Numbered from the stretch's first letter, positions 17,356 to 34,415 are shown. The stretch is DNA of 61,080 nt from an uncultured Verrucomicrobia subdivision 3 bacterium (GCA_903835255.1 CAILMI010000007.1:1-61080), one strand, 5' to 3'. The notes: generated by a model from the letters alone, not told the origin. Numbers and translations: made by a program.

Positions 17356-18501
17356 TCAGTCGCTATCGCCCGAGCTGAAGGTGATGGTGACTCCGAGCGC
17401 GCTGGCCAGATCCACTTTGAGAAGGATTTCCAAGGCGTGCACCTGATCCACGGCTTTCTGCAGGGCCTCGCGTTTGTCCACGACGGCTTGTTCGAGCGGT
17501 TCACCAATGGCGCGGGTTGCAGCGAGCGCGGCGGCGAACTGATCCGCGATGCGCTGGCCCAAGGCGGGATTCAGGGGCTGGACCAGGGCGGCCAGGCCCG
17601 GTCCATGGACGCCTCGGTAAAATTTTTCAACGCCCTCGAGGGAGGCGATCACGCCGGAGAGCGAACTGCCGCTGGGGCTCCGCTCCACGCGATATTGTTG
17701 CCGGGAAATTGGGGAAGGGAGCACGAGCACAAAATTCAAATGCTTTTGATCCAGGTCTTCCAGCGCCTGGGCAAGTTGGTTGACCACCTGATTGAGGCTG
17801 GCCTCACCGGCAGCGGCGAATTGTGCGGCGGCTCCGGAATCGCCGGGCGTATTCCAATCCGCAGCCACTTGCCCGGCCTTGACGGCCACCTCCTCCGCCA
17901 GAGCCCCTAGATAAGATCGGCGGCGCGCCGAGTCCGGGCCGCTGAGCATTCCCAGCACAGCCGAAGCCGGGACCGGCGTCATGCTGGGATATCCCGTGTG
18001 CCCGAACAGCAGGTATTGAATGCCAAACAGGCCTTTGACGTTGGGGCTGAGTTCATCGAGCAATGACGGGCTCAGGGCGTTGGTGGCGCGCAGCGCGCCT
18101 TCCAGGAAAGGAGGCGACACGCGGCCATAATAAAACGTGGCGGCGGATTCCCGGCTGGCGAGCGGCCCGGTCTGGAAGCAGCGCATTGCGGCGGCGGCAT
18201 CGGCGGCCGCAATCCACGCCGCGCGGGCTTGGGCGAGCGTTGCGGAAGTGGGAGTTTGATTTAATTCCCCCACGGCCTGGGTCAGCGCCCGGCATTTTGC
18301 GTCGAGAGAGTCATACCCGGCGGCAATCACGTTCCGAGCGAGATCGCGGAGGACCGTCTCGCGGGAAACCTTTGGGTCGGCCGCAAAGAGAGGGGTCGCC
18401 AGTGCCGCCAGTGCCGCCAGTGCCGCCAGCACCAGCAGCGCCAGTGTGGCGCGGCGCCATCCGCGATGGGTCTGTGTCTGAAGGGCGAGATAAGAGTTCA
18501 T
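17356..18501 (-). CDS. Imelysin-like (peptidase M75 / COG3489) exported protein
   Basis: 381 residues from the ATG at 18501. The signal peptide contains an Ala/Leu run (LALLVLAALAALAALAT) encoded by a perfect GCCAGTGCC repeat. The mature part is alpha-helical and matches the imelysin fold, with FYYGRVSPPFLEGAL and LFGIQYLLFGHTG. In that second stretch the GxHxxE metal motif of classical imelysins is replaced (GLFGIQ), as in the COG3489 branch. Likely periplasmic, linked to iron uptake in relatives. It lies about 200 bp upstream of the DUF1573/cytochrome gene, same strand. Confidence 0.75.
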   Translation of the reverse strand: MNSYLALQTQTHRGWRRATLALLVLAALAALAALATPLFAADPKVSRETVLRDLARNVIAAGYDSLDAKCRALTQAVGELNQTPTSATLAQARAAWIAAADAAAAMRCFQTGPLASRESAATFYYGRVSPPFLEGALRATNALSPSLLDELSPNVKGLFGIQYLLFGHTGYPSMTPVPASAVLGMLSGPDSARRRSYLGALAEEVAVKAGQVAADWNTPGDSGAAAQFAAAGEASLNQVVNQLAQALEDLDQKHLNFVLVLPSPISRQQYRVERSPSGSSLSGVIASLEGVEKFYRGVHGPGLAALVQPLNPALGQRIADQFAAALAATRAIGEPLEQAVVDKREALQKAVDQVHALEILLKVDLASALGVTITFSSGDSD

Positions 18502-18927
18502 TGCCGGGTTTGGAAGTTGATTCCGTTTGGGTATGTGGCCGTTCGTATGGAGGAAATCAATTCCTGCCGCATCCCTGCATTCGAACAACACCGAGAGACC
18601 AGTTCAAGCCCAAACACGCTTTGAAGACGCCCCTCATGGCTGTAAAGCAGGTCAGCGGTATCCCGCCTTTCCGTGACATGCTGTTTCCTCTCACTCACGA
18701 TAGTCTCGGAAATGGATTTAACCCGGATTCTGAAATGGGTAAGGATGGCGCGCTGGGCCGTCTCGGTCGCCGGATACGGCGCGCACGGATCAACGCGCCC
18801 TGCCGGCCCCAAAGTTACCAAAAACTGCTATATGATTCTCTTCGTGCGTTCGGCGGGAAAATCCGTGTGACGGCCCAACGCTTCCCATGCATTGAGAGCG
18901 CCCTGAAATCATGCGCACCCAAGGCGC
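18502..18927. other. Intergenic region lptD to imelysin-like gene
   Basis: 426 bp on which no convincing gene, RNA or terminator was recognised. It presumably holds the promoter of the imelysin-like gene. Confidence 0.4.
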
Positions 18928-21180
18928 CTACTGACCCACGAGGTGGTAGGGATCGACGGTGTCGTCGCCCACCCGGCGACTGGGCGAAGCCTTGAGCGAG
19001 AAGGTGAAGGCGATGGTGTAGTCGGTCGGACCGGTGCTATTGTCCTGCACGCGGAAAGTCAGCGCGCCCGTCCAGCTCCGCATGTCGCGGTAGACCGTGT
19101 AAAACTGCTGCTGCAAGCGGCCGTCCTCGATGTTGAAATTCTCCGTCGCGCGCAATCCCCAGTTATTATCCAGCCGGTAGAACGCCGTGGTGGTGAGGTA
19201 ATCGCTGCCGGTGGTGAAGCCGTCGAAGCCCTGGCGCAAATACCAGTAGCCGAGGCCCCAGCTCCAGCGGTCCCCGGGCATGAAGGTGACTTGGTCATAC
19301 GCAAAATTCAGATCGGAGGTGTTCACGTCCAAGCGCGTCTGGGAATCCAGGGTGACCCAGGAGCGCGGCTTGAACCGGAACTCAGAGTAAAGATCGCTGA
19401 AGGTCTGCTGCGGGCTGAAGGGCTCATCCAGATTGCTCGGGGTCCCGCTGGGGTTGATCCGCCAGTCCATCGTCAGGTTCCAGTCCACCAGGGTGTCAAT
19501 CTGGCCGTCGCGTTTGGTTTGCAGCCCGTTGTGAACTCCGAGGCGGACGACGTTCTGGCTGTCGATGGAATCCAAGTTGTTGTAGTCGGGGAATCCCACC
19601 GGCAACAGGCCGAGGCTGGGCAATGCGGAATCGAACTGCGGCAATTGCGAGGGGGCCTGGCTGGGCTTGGGCACGAACACATAGTTCACCGACGGCTCAA
19701 AAATGTGGCGCAGCCCGTCCACATCCCAGAAGGAATTCCTGGCGCCTGCCCAGAGCTGCGAGGCCTTGAAGGACGCCCCCACGCCGGTGTTCAGCACCGC
19801 CCGCCAGGCCTCGGTGTTGGTGCCGCCCAGGCCGGCTTCAGCGGTGTAGTACGTCATCCGGCCGCCGACATTCGGGGTGATGTTCAGCCAGTTAAAAAAC
19901 GTCCACGGCAGGAGCAGCTGATGAAAGGTGTCCACCCGCCCTGCCGAATAGGCGGGCAGCGGGGTGGCGCCATTGGTTTCGGCAAAATACATTTTATAAT
20001 AGCCGGCCGAGCTCTGGCTGTCGTAATAGACCGGCGTGTCCCCGACCGGCTGCCGCAAACCGGTGAGGCGCACATCGGGCAGGCGCTCGACCTGATTAAA
20101 AAAATTGTTGAGCTGCGGGGTGGTCAGCGCATCGAGGCTCCAGTTGTCCCCATACTGGTTCTGCTCGAAGAACGTGTTCGGCTGGGGGTTTTGAAGATAG
20201 TCGCCCTCAAAAAAATCATGTTCCAGATAGGCGTCGCTCTGGTAATTCACCAGCGCCTTGAGGTTCAGATTCGTGGCCGGGGTCGCCTGCCAGCCGAGAT
20301 AGACCCGCTGCCGCTCCTGGGGAACCGCGCCGTAGTCCGGCAGGCCGTTCGTGCCCGCTGAGGGATCCAGATCATGCGTGTAATAATATTTGAAGTTCGC
20401 CTCCCCCCACCGGCCCAGGTGCAGGTCCGCATCCGGCCCCAGCCCGAGGCCGCGCTTCTCGCGGTAATCCAGATGCAGCCGGCCATCCACCGCATCATTC
20501 AGCCACCAGCTGTAGGTGTTCAGGACGAACGGGCCGTAGGTGGTGCGGTCGCCGACGGTGAACGTCCAGTTGCCCGCATGCGGCCCGAGGGAGCGCCGGT
20601 AATACGGAAAATAAAACACCGGCACCCGCTCCACGAACAGCACGGCATTCCACATCTCCATGTATTTGCCGGGGACGATCCGGATGCGGCTGGCCCGGAC
20701 ATGGGTGGCCGTCTGACGGGCGTCATCGGTGGTCACAATCGCATGGCGGGCGATATACGTCTGATTGGTCAAGTCGCCCTGGAGCCGTTCCCCGGCGGCG
20801 AACACCGGCGGCTTGCCCGTGCGAAACTGGTCGCTCTGCATCTGGTGCGTCTTGAAATTGTAGCGGATATGATCGCCCACCCAGAGCTGGTCGCCCTGCT
20901 CGATGCGCACCCGACCGTCGGCCACGGCCTCGCCCGTATCCCGGTTCACCGTTGCGGTGTCCGCCGTCAGCACCGCCGTGCCATAGCGGATGCAGATGCC
21001 ATTGGTGCCTTGGGCCGTGTTGGCGGCCAGGTCGAACTCGATCTTCCCCTCGGGGGATTCGGGGAGGATCTGGTGCAGCGCCCAGACTTCCCAGACTGGC
21101 TCCTCCTGCGCCCGGGCGGCCGGCTGAAAAAACGCGCAAAATAACGCGGCGGCGGCGGCCATGGCGGGGAATCGTCTCAT
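18928..21180 (-). CDS. lptD: LPS-assembly protein LptD (OstA)
   Basis: Outer-membrane protein that inserts lipopolysaccharide into the outer leaflet. 750 residues from the ATG at 21180, which opens a signal peptide (MRRFPAMAAAAALFCAFFQP, cleaved after ARA). An OstA/LptA-like beta-jellyroll region follows (VLTADTATVNRDTGEAVADG, GDHIRYNFKTHQMQSDQFR). After that comes a long beta-barrel with alternating aromatic strands (FYFPYYRRSLGPHAGNWT, LSWWLND-like turns, DWNLTMDWRINPSG). No partner lptE is adjacent, and waaA lies 22 kb away. Typical length for the family. Confidence 0.9.
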   Translation of the reverse strand: MRRFPAMAAAAALFCAFFQPAARAQEEPVWEVWALHQILPESPEGKIEFDLAANTAQGTNGICIRYGTAVLTADTATVNRDTGEAVADGRVRIEQGDQLWVGDHIRYNFKTHQMQSDQFRTGKPPVFAAGERLQGDLTNQTYIARHAIVTTDDARQTATHVRASRIRIVPGKYMEMWNAVLFVERVPVFYFPYYRRSLGPHAGNWTFTVGDRTTYGPFVLNTYSWWLNDAVDGRLHLDYREKRGLGLGPDADLHLGRWGEANFKYYYTHDLDPSAGTNGLPDYGAVPQERQRVYLGWQATPATNLNLKALVNYQSDAYLEHDFFEGDYLQNPQPNTFFEQNQYGDNWSLDALTTPQLNNFFNQVERLPDVRLTGLRQPVGDTPVYYDSQSSAGYYKMYFAETNGATPLPAYSAGRVDTFHQLLLPWTFFNWLNITPNVGGRMTYYTAEAGLGGTNTEAWRAVLNTGVGASFKASQLWAGARNSFWDVDGLRHIFEPSVNYVFVPKPSQAPSQLPQFDSALPSLGLLPVGFPDYNNLDSIDSQNVVRLGVHNGLQTKRDGQIDTLVDWNLTMDWRINPSGTPSNLDEPFSPQQTFSDLYSEFRFKPRSWVTLDSQTRLDVNTSDLNFAYDQVTFMPGDRWSWGLGYWYLRQGFDGFTTGSDYLTTTAFYRLDNNWGLRATENFNIEDGRLQQQFYTVYRDMRSWTGALTFRVQDNSTGPTDYTIAFTFSLKASPSRRVGDDTVDPYHLVGQ

Positions 21181-21540
21181 CAAGTTCACCCTATTAAATC
21201 CTTTCAGCGTGGGGTTGAAAAGCAAAAGTATTTCAGGAGTCCCACAGAGGACCATTGCACCCCCCTCCCCACACCAGAAACCCGAATCCCTGAAGTCGCA
21301 ATAAACCGCCAAGGCGCTAAGGTCGCCAAGGGCAAGAGACCTGAGCTGAATTCATAACGTCACGGAAGGAAGCCCGCTCACAAAACGCAACCGTCATTGC
21401 AACTCAACTGCAGTGTTCCAGCTAAAGAAGCCCCCAACTCTGTCTGCCGCCCCTGATATCTGGCGTCGCCCGCAGGGGCAACGGGTCAGACCTGAACCCG
21501 GGTGTCTTGTCCGGGATTCAACCCAAGACGCCACGCTGTT
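21181..21540. other. Intergenic region between the C1q-like gene terminator and lptD
   Basis: 360 bp with no gene recognised. A hairpin GCCCCTG (21449-21455) / CAGGGGC (21473-21479) is visible. A promoter for lptD must lie here or just upstream of its start. Confidence 0.4.
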
Positions 21541-21551
21541 TAAAACAAAAA

Positions 21552-21580
21552 ATCCGCGCCGCGGATGAGGCGGCGCGGAT
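21552..21580 (-). terminator. Strong intrinsic terminator of the C1q-like gene
   Basis: Perfect 11-bp inverted repeat ATCCGCGCCGC / GCGGCGCGGAT with a 7-nt loop. On the minus strand it is followed by TTTTTTGTTTTA. It lies 20 bp after the stop codon. Confidence 0.85.
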
Positions 21581-21600
21581 GGATGACGGCTGAATTCAGA

Positions 21601-22557
21601 TTATTGAACCTGAACGATTGAGAGCGTAGCGCTATAAAGCGACACGTCTTGTGAATAAGGGCTTTGATTTTGCACTGAAATTGAATCACCTTGATTCAAT
21701 TGGATGAGGACGTAGGACGCGTGCTGTCCAGATGTTCTCCAATAGTCATCGGAAATGGAGAAAGCGGGGCCAGCGACAGGCGTATTGTAGATGCTAAGCT
21801 GATAATAATCGGCTCCCCAGGAATAACTTTCGTAGACATCAGCGACAAGATTGATCTGATAGATTCCCGTGACAGGAGCTTCAAAGGAGGCACCGTTGTT
21901 CGTCGTCCAAGTGCTGTACGCATCGACAGTGGCCAGATTGGAAAACACCAAAGAACTTGCGAAGGCCACCGTGGAAGTGTCTCCAATCGTCGTCTTATAA
22001 GACATGAAAGCCTTGAAATTCAAATTGGAAGAGAGATTAGCAAGGCTGTTGGACGTCGAATTGATATTGTTGGTAAAGTAAGTATCCGCAACGAACGTAC
22101 GGTTCGAAACTTCATTAATGCTGTTGGTCAAACCCGCTTCAGCGATAAACGTACGGTTCGAAACTTGATTAATGCTGTTGGTCAAACCCGCTTCAGCGAT
22201 AAACGTACGGTTCGAAATTACATTAATGCTGTTGGTCAAACCCGTTTCAGCGATAAACGGTCCAATGGCAATCTCGCGCTTCTGACCAGCCATCTTCAGC
22301 ACATACGTGCCTGCAGAAATTCCTTCGGGCAAATCTACAAACACATCAGCTCCCTTTCCTGATTGCGACCAGGTAAGAGGGGACGAAAAATTTCCAAGAT
22401 AAATTTTGGCATTTTGATCCAATTTTCCAGTGTACGGAATATCCAATTGATAAAGAGTACCCGTCACAATGATCCTGACCGGCTTAGCAGCAAAACTCAC
22501 CGATGCAAAAAGCGCCAGAATAAGCATTGTTGATATTATTGTTTTTATGTTTTTCAT
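21601..22557 (-). CDS. Secreted protein with IPT-like domain, 18-residue repeat stalk and C1q/TNF-like head
   Basis: 318 residues. A signal peptide (MKNIKTIISTMLILALFASV, cleaved after SFA) is followed by a beta-rich domain resembling IPT/TIG folds (RIIVTGTLYQLDIPYTGKLD to ISAGTYVLKMAG). Next come four tandem 18-residue units at residues 101-172 (consensus FIAEAGLTNSINEVSNRT). The C-terminal 130 residues look like a C1q/TNF jelly roll: FEAPVTGIYQINLVADVYES, YYQLSIYNTP and a final VSLYSATLSIVQV. The architecture suggests a trimeric surface fibre or adhesin, but this is inference. The codon composition is more AT-rich than the neighbouring rpoC and the gene has its own terminator. Confidence 0.72.
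   Translation of the reverse strand: MKNIKTIISTMLILALFASVSFAAKPVRIIVTGTLYQLDIPYTGKLDQNAKIYLGNFSSPLTWSQSGKGADVFVDLPEGISAGTYVLKMAGQKREIAIGPFIAETGLTNSINVISNRTFIAEAGLTNSINQVSNRTFIAEAGLTNSINEVSNRTFVADTYFTNNINSTSNSLANLSSNLNFKAFMSYKTTIGDTSTVAFASSLVFSNLATVDAYSTWTTNNGASFEAPVTGIYQINLVADVYESYSWGADYYQLSIYNTPVAGPAFSISDDYWRTSGQHASYVLIQLNQGDSISVQNQSPYSQDVSLYSATLSIVQVQ
22042..22257 (-). repeat. Four 54-bp tandem repeats within the C1q-like gene
   Basis: Period of exactly 54 bp (for example AACGTACGGTTCGAAA at 22094, 22148 and 22202). The three inner copies are almost identical at DNA level; the unit nearest the C-terminus has diverged. The pattern implies recent unit duplication and possible length variation. 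Confidence 0.85.
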
Positions 22558-22808
22558 TTTTTATTTGTGTTGTTTGTTTAATTTAACGGTTAGAACACCA
22601 CCACGTTATAGATTTTTGTCTCCCCACATGACGATTCGCTACCAACCATTCCATGAAGGCAGAATAGTATACATGTCATAAATTGAGTCAAATCTTTTTT
22701 TGGTGAAATTTTGCCCATAGGGGGGCGGGCCCTGCCCCGCTCCCCACGGAGGAAGAAAACGGGGGGCAGCGGCACGCTGCGCAGCCGAGCGGGTCTTTGC
22801 GGAATGAA

Positions 22809-22836
22809 AAAGGCGGCTGGTTTCCCAGCCGCCTTT
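22809..22836 (-). terminator. Terminator of the rpoBC operon
   Basis: Perfect 12-bp inverted repeat AAAGGCGGCTGG / CCAGCCGCCTTT with a 4-nt loop, 20 bp past the rpoC stop. In the direction of transcription it ends in CCGCCTTTTTCATT. Confidence 0.9.
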
Positions 22837-22855
22837 ATTGAATACCAATTTTGAT

Positions 22856-27001
<4,146 letters not shown>

Positions 27002-27018
27002 ACGCAAAGTTCCTTCCA

Positions 27019-30903
<3,885 letters not shown>

Positions 30904-31044
30904 TTGGGCTTTCTGGTTGGGCACGGCAACAGCGCCGGGCCGGTAAATTCTACTTAACGACACAAGGCAAGCCCGCCGCGTCCCGCGACGAACCTGCCAC
31001 AACTAAAATTGATTTTACGAACCCGATTGAATGACTCAAAATTC

Positions 31045-31071
31045 AAAAAACTGCGCCCGCGATAACGCGGG
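31045..31071 (-). terminator. Attenuator-like hairpin between rplL and rpoB
   Basis: GC-only stem CCCGCG (31056-31061) / CGCGGG (31066-31071) with a 4-nt loop. On the minus strand it is followed after CGCAG by six T. It lies about 50 bp after the rplL stop, where the well-studied partial terminator of E. coli sits. The U-tract starts 5 nt past the stem, so termination may be partial. Confidence 0.6.
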
Positions 31072-31079
31072 AGAAGGAC

Positions 31080-31105
31080 GGCGGCCCCACTGGGTGGGAA
31101 CCGCC
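31080..31105 (-). promoter_or_regulatory. Second hairpin after rplL
   Basis: GGCGG (31080-31084) / CCGCC (31101-31105) enclose CCCAC / GTGGG around a TGG loop, immediately after the rplL stop. No T-run of its own. It may act as an RNA-processing or pausing element together with the hairpin at 31056-31071. Confidence 0.45.
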
Positions 31106-31123
31106 GCCCCGATCCACCGGCAA

Positions 31124-31507
31124 TTACTTGACGTCGACTTTCGCGCCCGCTTCTTCCAGCTTCTTCTTGGCGGCGTCGGAGTCCGCCTTGTTCGCGCCTT
31201 CCAGCACGGGCTTGGGAGCGCCTTCGACCAGCGCCTTGGCTTCCGCCAGACCGAGGCCGGCCTTGATTTCACGGACCGCTTTAATAGCGGCAATCTTCTT
31301 GTCGGCCGGAACGGAAACGAGGATCACGTCAAACGCGTCCTTGGCTTCGGCCGGGGCCGCAGCAGCAGCGCCGCCGCCAGCAGCAGCCACCGCAACCGGC
31401 GCGGCGGCAGAAACGCCCCATTTGGTTTCAAGTTGTTTAACCAAGTCAGCGGCTTCAATCACCGTCAGCTTGCTCAATTCTTCTACAATGTTTGCGAGGT
31501 CAGCCAT
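31124..31507 (-). CDS. rplL: 50S ribosomal protein L7/L12
   Basis: 127-residue acidic stalk protein that recruits translational GTPases. It has the helical dimerisation N-terminus ([20 protein letters not shown]), an Ala/Gly/Pro hinge ([20 protein letters not shown]) and the C-terminal domain with [20 protein letters not shown] and a final [10 protein letters not shown]. It follows rplJ by about 130 bp and precedes the attenuator-like hairpin before rpoB. Confidence 0.97.
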   Translation of the reverse strand: MADLANIVEELSKLTVIEAADLVKQLETKWGVSAAAPVAVAAAGGGAAAAAPAEAKDAFDVILVSVPADKKIAAIKAVREIKAGLGLAEAKALVEGAPKPVLEGANKADSDAAKKKLEEAGAKVDVK

Positions 31508-31636
31508 ATGTTTTTCTTTCAGTCGTCTCGTCGTCCGCCCCGGCCGGGGCGCATTTCAGTTCACGGCCCGTGAACCGACGATTTACGTTGTTGTTGTTGG
31601 TTGGTTCCCCGGTTTGAAATCTCAAACCGGAAATTG

Positions 31637-32149
31637 TTATTCGGTCTTTTCCGATTTGGCCTTGATGACCTGAGCCAGCTGCAACGCCGGCGTGTTGATC
31701 AGCGTCACCAGCTTGGTGGCCGGCGCATTGAACAGACCCAGCAGCTTGGCGCGCAGCACGTCGATGCTGGGCAGGTCCGCCAGAGCGATGAGGCTCGCGG
31801 ATTCCAGACGCTGATTGTTCAAGTAACCGAACTTGAGCTTCAGCTTGTCGAACTCGGCCGCGAAGTTTTTCAGCGCCTTGGCGGCGGCGGAAATGTCCTT
31901 TTGCCCGGTGACCACGGCCATCTGCCCGGCCAGGGAGCCGTTGAGCTCCGCCACGCCGGCTTCCTTGGCCGCGATGAGGAAAACTGAGTTCTTCACCACA
32001 TGAACCTCCGCCCCCGCCGTCTTCAGACGCTTCCGCAACTCGGTCAGATGGGAGACCTTGAGGCCCTGATAACCGACCACAATGAAGAACGGCGATCCGT
32101 TCAACCGGGCGGCATATTCCTTCGTCAATATTTGTTTTTCAGCACGCAT
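31637..32149 (-). CDS. rplJ: 50S ribosomal protein L10
   Basis: 170 residues; base of the L7/L12 stalk and, in many bacteria, autoregulator of its operon. It shows FIVVGYQGLKVSHLTELRKR, then LKTAGAEVHVVKNSVFLIAA and the C-terminal L12-binding helix. The gap to rplA is only about 13 bp, so there is no room for the classical long L10 leader directly before this gene. A leader, if present, would have to lie elsewhere. Confidence 0.96.
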   Translation of the reverse strand: MRAEKQILTKEYAARLNGSPFFIVVGYQGLKVSHLTELRKRLKTAGAEVHVVKNSVFLIAAKEAGVAELNGSLAGQMAVVTGQKDISAAAKALKNFAAEFDKLKLKFGYLNNQRLESASLIALADLPSIDVLRAKLLGLFNAPATKLVTLINTPALQLAQVIKAKSEKTE

Positions 32150-32162
32150 GGGAAAATGAGGG

Positions 32163-32858
32163 TTAATTGTTCAGGAATTCGCGGATGTCCACACGCACGG
32201 GCGGACTCATCGTCGCCGACAGCGTGCAGGAGCTGATGTAATCGCCCTTGACGCTGGTCGGGCGGGCCTTGGCCACGGCCTCGATCACGGCGCGCGCGTT
32301 TTCCTCCAGCTGTTCCGGCTTAAACGATGCCTTGCCCACGATCACGTGCACATTGCCCGCCTTGTCTGTCTTGAATTCCACCCGGCCGGCCTTGACTTCC
32401 TTCACCGCCTTGGCGGTGTCTTCGGTCACCGTGCCGGTTTTCGGATTGGGCATCAAGCCGCGGGGTCCCAGCACCTTGCCCAGCTTGCGGACCTCAATCA
32501 TCGCATCCGGGGTGGCGATCGCCACGTCAAAATCCGTCCAGCCGCCCACGCACTTGGCGATCATGTCCTCGAAGCCCACGTTTTCCGCGCCTGCCGCCTT
32601 GGCGGCATCCGCCGCGGCGCCGCTGCGCGCGAACACCAGCACGCGGACCGTCTTGCCGCTGCCGTGGGGCAACGGCACCGTGCCGCGCACCATCTGATCG
32701 GACTGCTTCGGGTCCACGCCGAGGCGGAACGCGAGATCAATCGTCTCGTTAAATTTGGCTTTGGGGAATTTGATGAGAACGCCGACGGCGTCCTTCAGAG
32801 CATACGCCTTCTTGGCGTCCACCACTTCGAGGGCTTTCTTGAATCGTTTACTGGGCAT
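32163..32858 (-). CDS. rplA: 50S ribosomal protein L1
   Basis: 231 residues; binds 23S rRNA at the L1 stalk and can repress its own mRNA. Diagnostic strings are KFNETIDLAFRLGVDPKQSD, MVRGTVPLPHGSGKTVRVLV, GPRGLMPNPKTGTV and the final repeat-free C-terminus. It sits between rplK and rplJ in the conserved order. Confidence 0.97.
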   Translation of the reverse strand: MPSKRFKKALEVVDAKKAYALKDAVGVLIKFPKAKFNETIDLAFRLGVDPKQSDQMVRGTVPLPHGSGKTVRVLVFARSGAAADAAKAAGAENVGFEDMIAKCVGGWTDFDVAIATPDAMIEVRKLGKVLGPRGLMPNPKTGTVTEDTAKAVKEVKAGRVEFKTDKAGNVHVIVGKASFKPEQLEENARAVIEAVAKARPTSVKGDYISSCTLSATMSPPVRVDIREFLNN

Positions 32859-32911
32859 TTTGTTTTGTGCGGTGCAATCGAGCCCGGAGGCTCTCCCGCG
32901 GTTTTGTTGGA

Positions 32912-33337
32912 TTAACCGACCACTTCAATTCCCATGCTGCGCGCGGTGCCGGAAATAATCCGGACGGCCGCTTCTTCAGTGGAATAATTCATGTCCTTGG
33001 ACTTCATCTTGATGATGTCCAGGATCTGCTTGCGCGTCACCTTGCCGACCTTGTCCTTGTTGGGGACTTTGGATCCGGCGGTGATGCCGGCGGCTTTTTT
33101 GAGCAGGATGGACGCGGGCGGCGACTTGGTGATGAACGTGAACGACTTGTCCTGGTAAACGGTGATGACGACAGGGATTACAAGCCCCGCATCATTCTTT
33201 GTCACCGCGTTGAATTCTTTGCAGAACGCCATGATGTTGACGCCGTGCTGACCGAGCGACGGGCCGACGGGGGGCGCGGGATTTGCCTGACCAGCGGCAA
33301 TCTGCAGTTTAATTTGTCCTGTAACTTTCTTTGCCAT
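32912..33337 (-). CDS. rplK: 50S ribosomal protein L11
   Basis: 141 residues; GTPase-centre protein that with 23S rRNA forms the thiostrepton site. It begins [20 protein letters not shown] and contains [20 protein letters not shown] and a C-terminal [15 protein letters not shown]. It lies 8 bp downstream of the nusG stop. Confidence 0.98.
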   Translation of the reverse strand: MAKKVTGQIKLQIAAGQANPAPPVGPSLGQHGVNIMAFCKEFNAVTKNDAGLVIPVVITVYQDKSFTFITKSPPASILLKKAAGITAGSKVPNKDKVGKVTRKQILDIIKMKSKDMNYSTEEAAVRIISGTARSMGIEVVG

Positions 33338-33345
33338 AAAAATAA

Positions 33346-33894
33346 TTAAGCTTTTTCTATCTGCCAGTATTCAAGTTCCACCGGCGTGTTGCGTCCGAAA
33401 ATATTAACGGTCACCTTCAGCTTGCCGCGGTCCGGGTCGATCTCCTCAATCACCCCGCTGAAATTCAGGAACGGCCCGTTGTTGATCTTGATCGTCTCGC
33501 CGACGTCGAAATTAACCTTGGGTTTTTCCGTCTCTTCCGAGGCGGAAATCTGCGCCTTGATGGCGTCCACTTCTGCGGCCGGCGTCGGCACCGGCGGTTC
33601 GCCGCCCACAAACCCGATCACCCCCTGGGTTTCCTTGATGAAATACCACGGCGCCTCGATGATGCGATGGTTCTCATCGAGCAGCACCATGTCCACAAAA
33701 ACGTATCCGGGCCACAGCTTGCGGTTGGACACGGTCTTCTTCTGATTGCGCACCTCCACCACCTTTTCAATCGGAACCAGGACCTCCTTCACGTAGTCCT
33801 GCATCTCCTCCGACTTGATGCGTTTCTCAATGCTGTCCTTGACCTTGTTTTCCTGGCCGGACAGCGTCTGGATGATGAACCATTGATTGCGCAT
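33346..33894 (-). CDS. nusG: Transcription termination/antitermination factor NusG
   Basis: 182 residues from the ATG at 33894 ([18 protein letters not shown]). The NGN domain includes [19 protein letters not shown] and [15 protein letters not shown]. The C-terminal KOW domain is [21 protein letters not shown] much longer frame extends upstream through secE and a tRNA and is spurious. The start lies 2 bp past the secE stop. Confidence 0.97.
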   Translation of the reverse strand: MRNQWFIIQTLSGQENKVKDSIEKRIKSEEMQDYVKEVLVPIEKVVEVRNQKKTVSNRKLWPGYVFVDMVLLDENHRIIEAPWYFIKETQGVIGFVGGEPPVPTPAAEVDAIKAQISASEETEKPKVNFDVGETIKINNGPFLNFSGVIEEIDPDRGKLKVTVNIFGRNTPVELEYWQIEKA

Positions 33895-33896
33895 GA

Positions 33897-34139
33897 TCAG
33901 AGCTTGATAAAGACCAGGTTCATGAGGAAATCCACCGCCACGGTGAATCCGCCCAGCAGGGCGATGGAAACAATGACCAGCGTGGTGGAACCCTTGAGCT
34001 CGTCCCAGGTGGGCCAGGAACATTTCCTGAGCTCCTCGCGGGTTTCTTGAACATACAGCGACAGGCGGCGGATCTGACCCTTCCACCAGAGCAGGCCGAA
34101 CAGCGCCCCGATGACCACCACCCAGATTAAAATTTTCAT
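33897..34139 (-). CDS. secE: Preprotein translocase subunit SecE
   Basis: 80 residues from the ATG at 34139. SecE signature region YVQETREELRKCSWPTWDEL is followed by the conserved C-terminal membrane helix (TTLVIVSIALLGGFTVAVDF). An additional N-terminal hydrophobic helix (ILIWVVVIGALFGLLWW) precedes it. An in-frame GTG at 34190 would add 17 residues; neither start has a strong Shine-Dalgarno. Stabilises SecY in the export channel. Confidence 0.93.
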   Translation of the reverse strand: MKILIWVVVIGALFGLLWWKGQIRRLSLYVQETREELRKCSWPTWDELKGSTTLVIVSIALLGGFTVAVDFLMNLVFIKL

Positions 34140-34211
34140 TGATTCGTTCACAATTTTTAAAACTTGCCGAACCGCTATCCCGCGTTTCACTCATCTCGCC
34201 GCCTGACTTGG

Positions 34212-34298
34212 CGGAGAGGGAGGGATTCGAACCCCCGTTGAGCTTTCGCCCAAAGCGGTTTTCAAGACCGCCGCAATAGACCACTCTGCCACCTCTCC
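34212..34298 (-). tRNA. tRNA-Ser (anticodon TGA)
   Basis: 87 nt cloverleaf with a GGAGAGG/CCTCTCC acceptor stem, G discriminator, anticodon stem-loop CGGTCTTGAAAACCG and a long variable arm of class II type. T-arm GGGGGTTCGAATCCC. CCA is not encoded. It lies between tRNA-Trp and secE. Confidence 0.95.
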
Positions 34299-34308
34299 GT
34301 CTGCAGAT

Positions 34309-34384
34309 TGGCACGGCAGGAGGGACTTGAACCCACAACCAACGGTTTTGGAGACCGCTACTCTACCAATTGAGCTACTGCCGT
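34309..34384 (-). tRNA. tRNA-Trp (anticodon CCA)
   Basis: 76 nt including an encoded CCA (34309-34311). Acceptor ACGGCAG/CTGCCGT, D-arm with AGCTCAATTGGTAGAGTA, anticodon loop CTCCAAA, T-arm GTGGGTTCAAGTCCC. Its position near secE is conserved widely. Confidence 0.97.
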
Positions 34385-34415
34385 ATCCGCCCAATCCTTG
34401 GGACAAAAAGGGAGA

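Noticed and set aside
32150-32162. L10 autoregulatory leader between rplA and rplJ
   Set aside because: Only 13 bp separate the genes, so no leader fits here.
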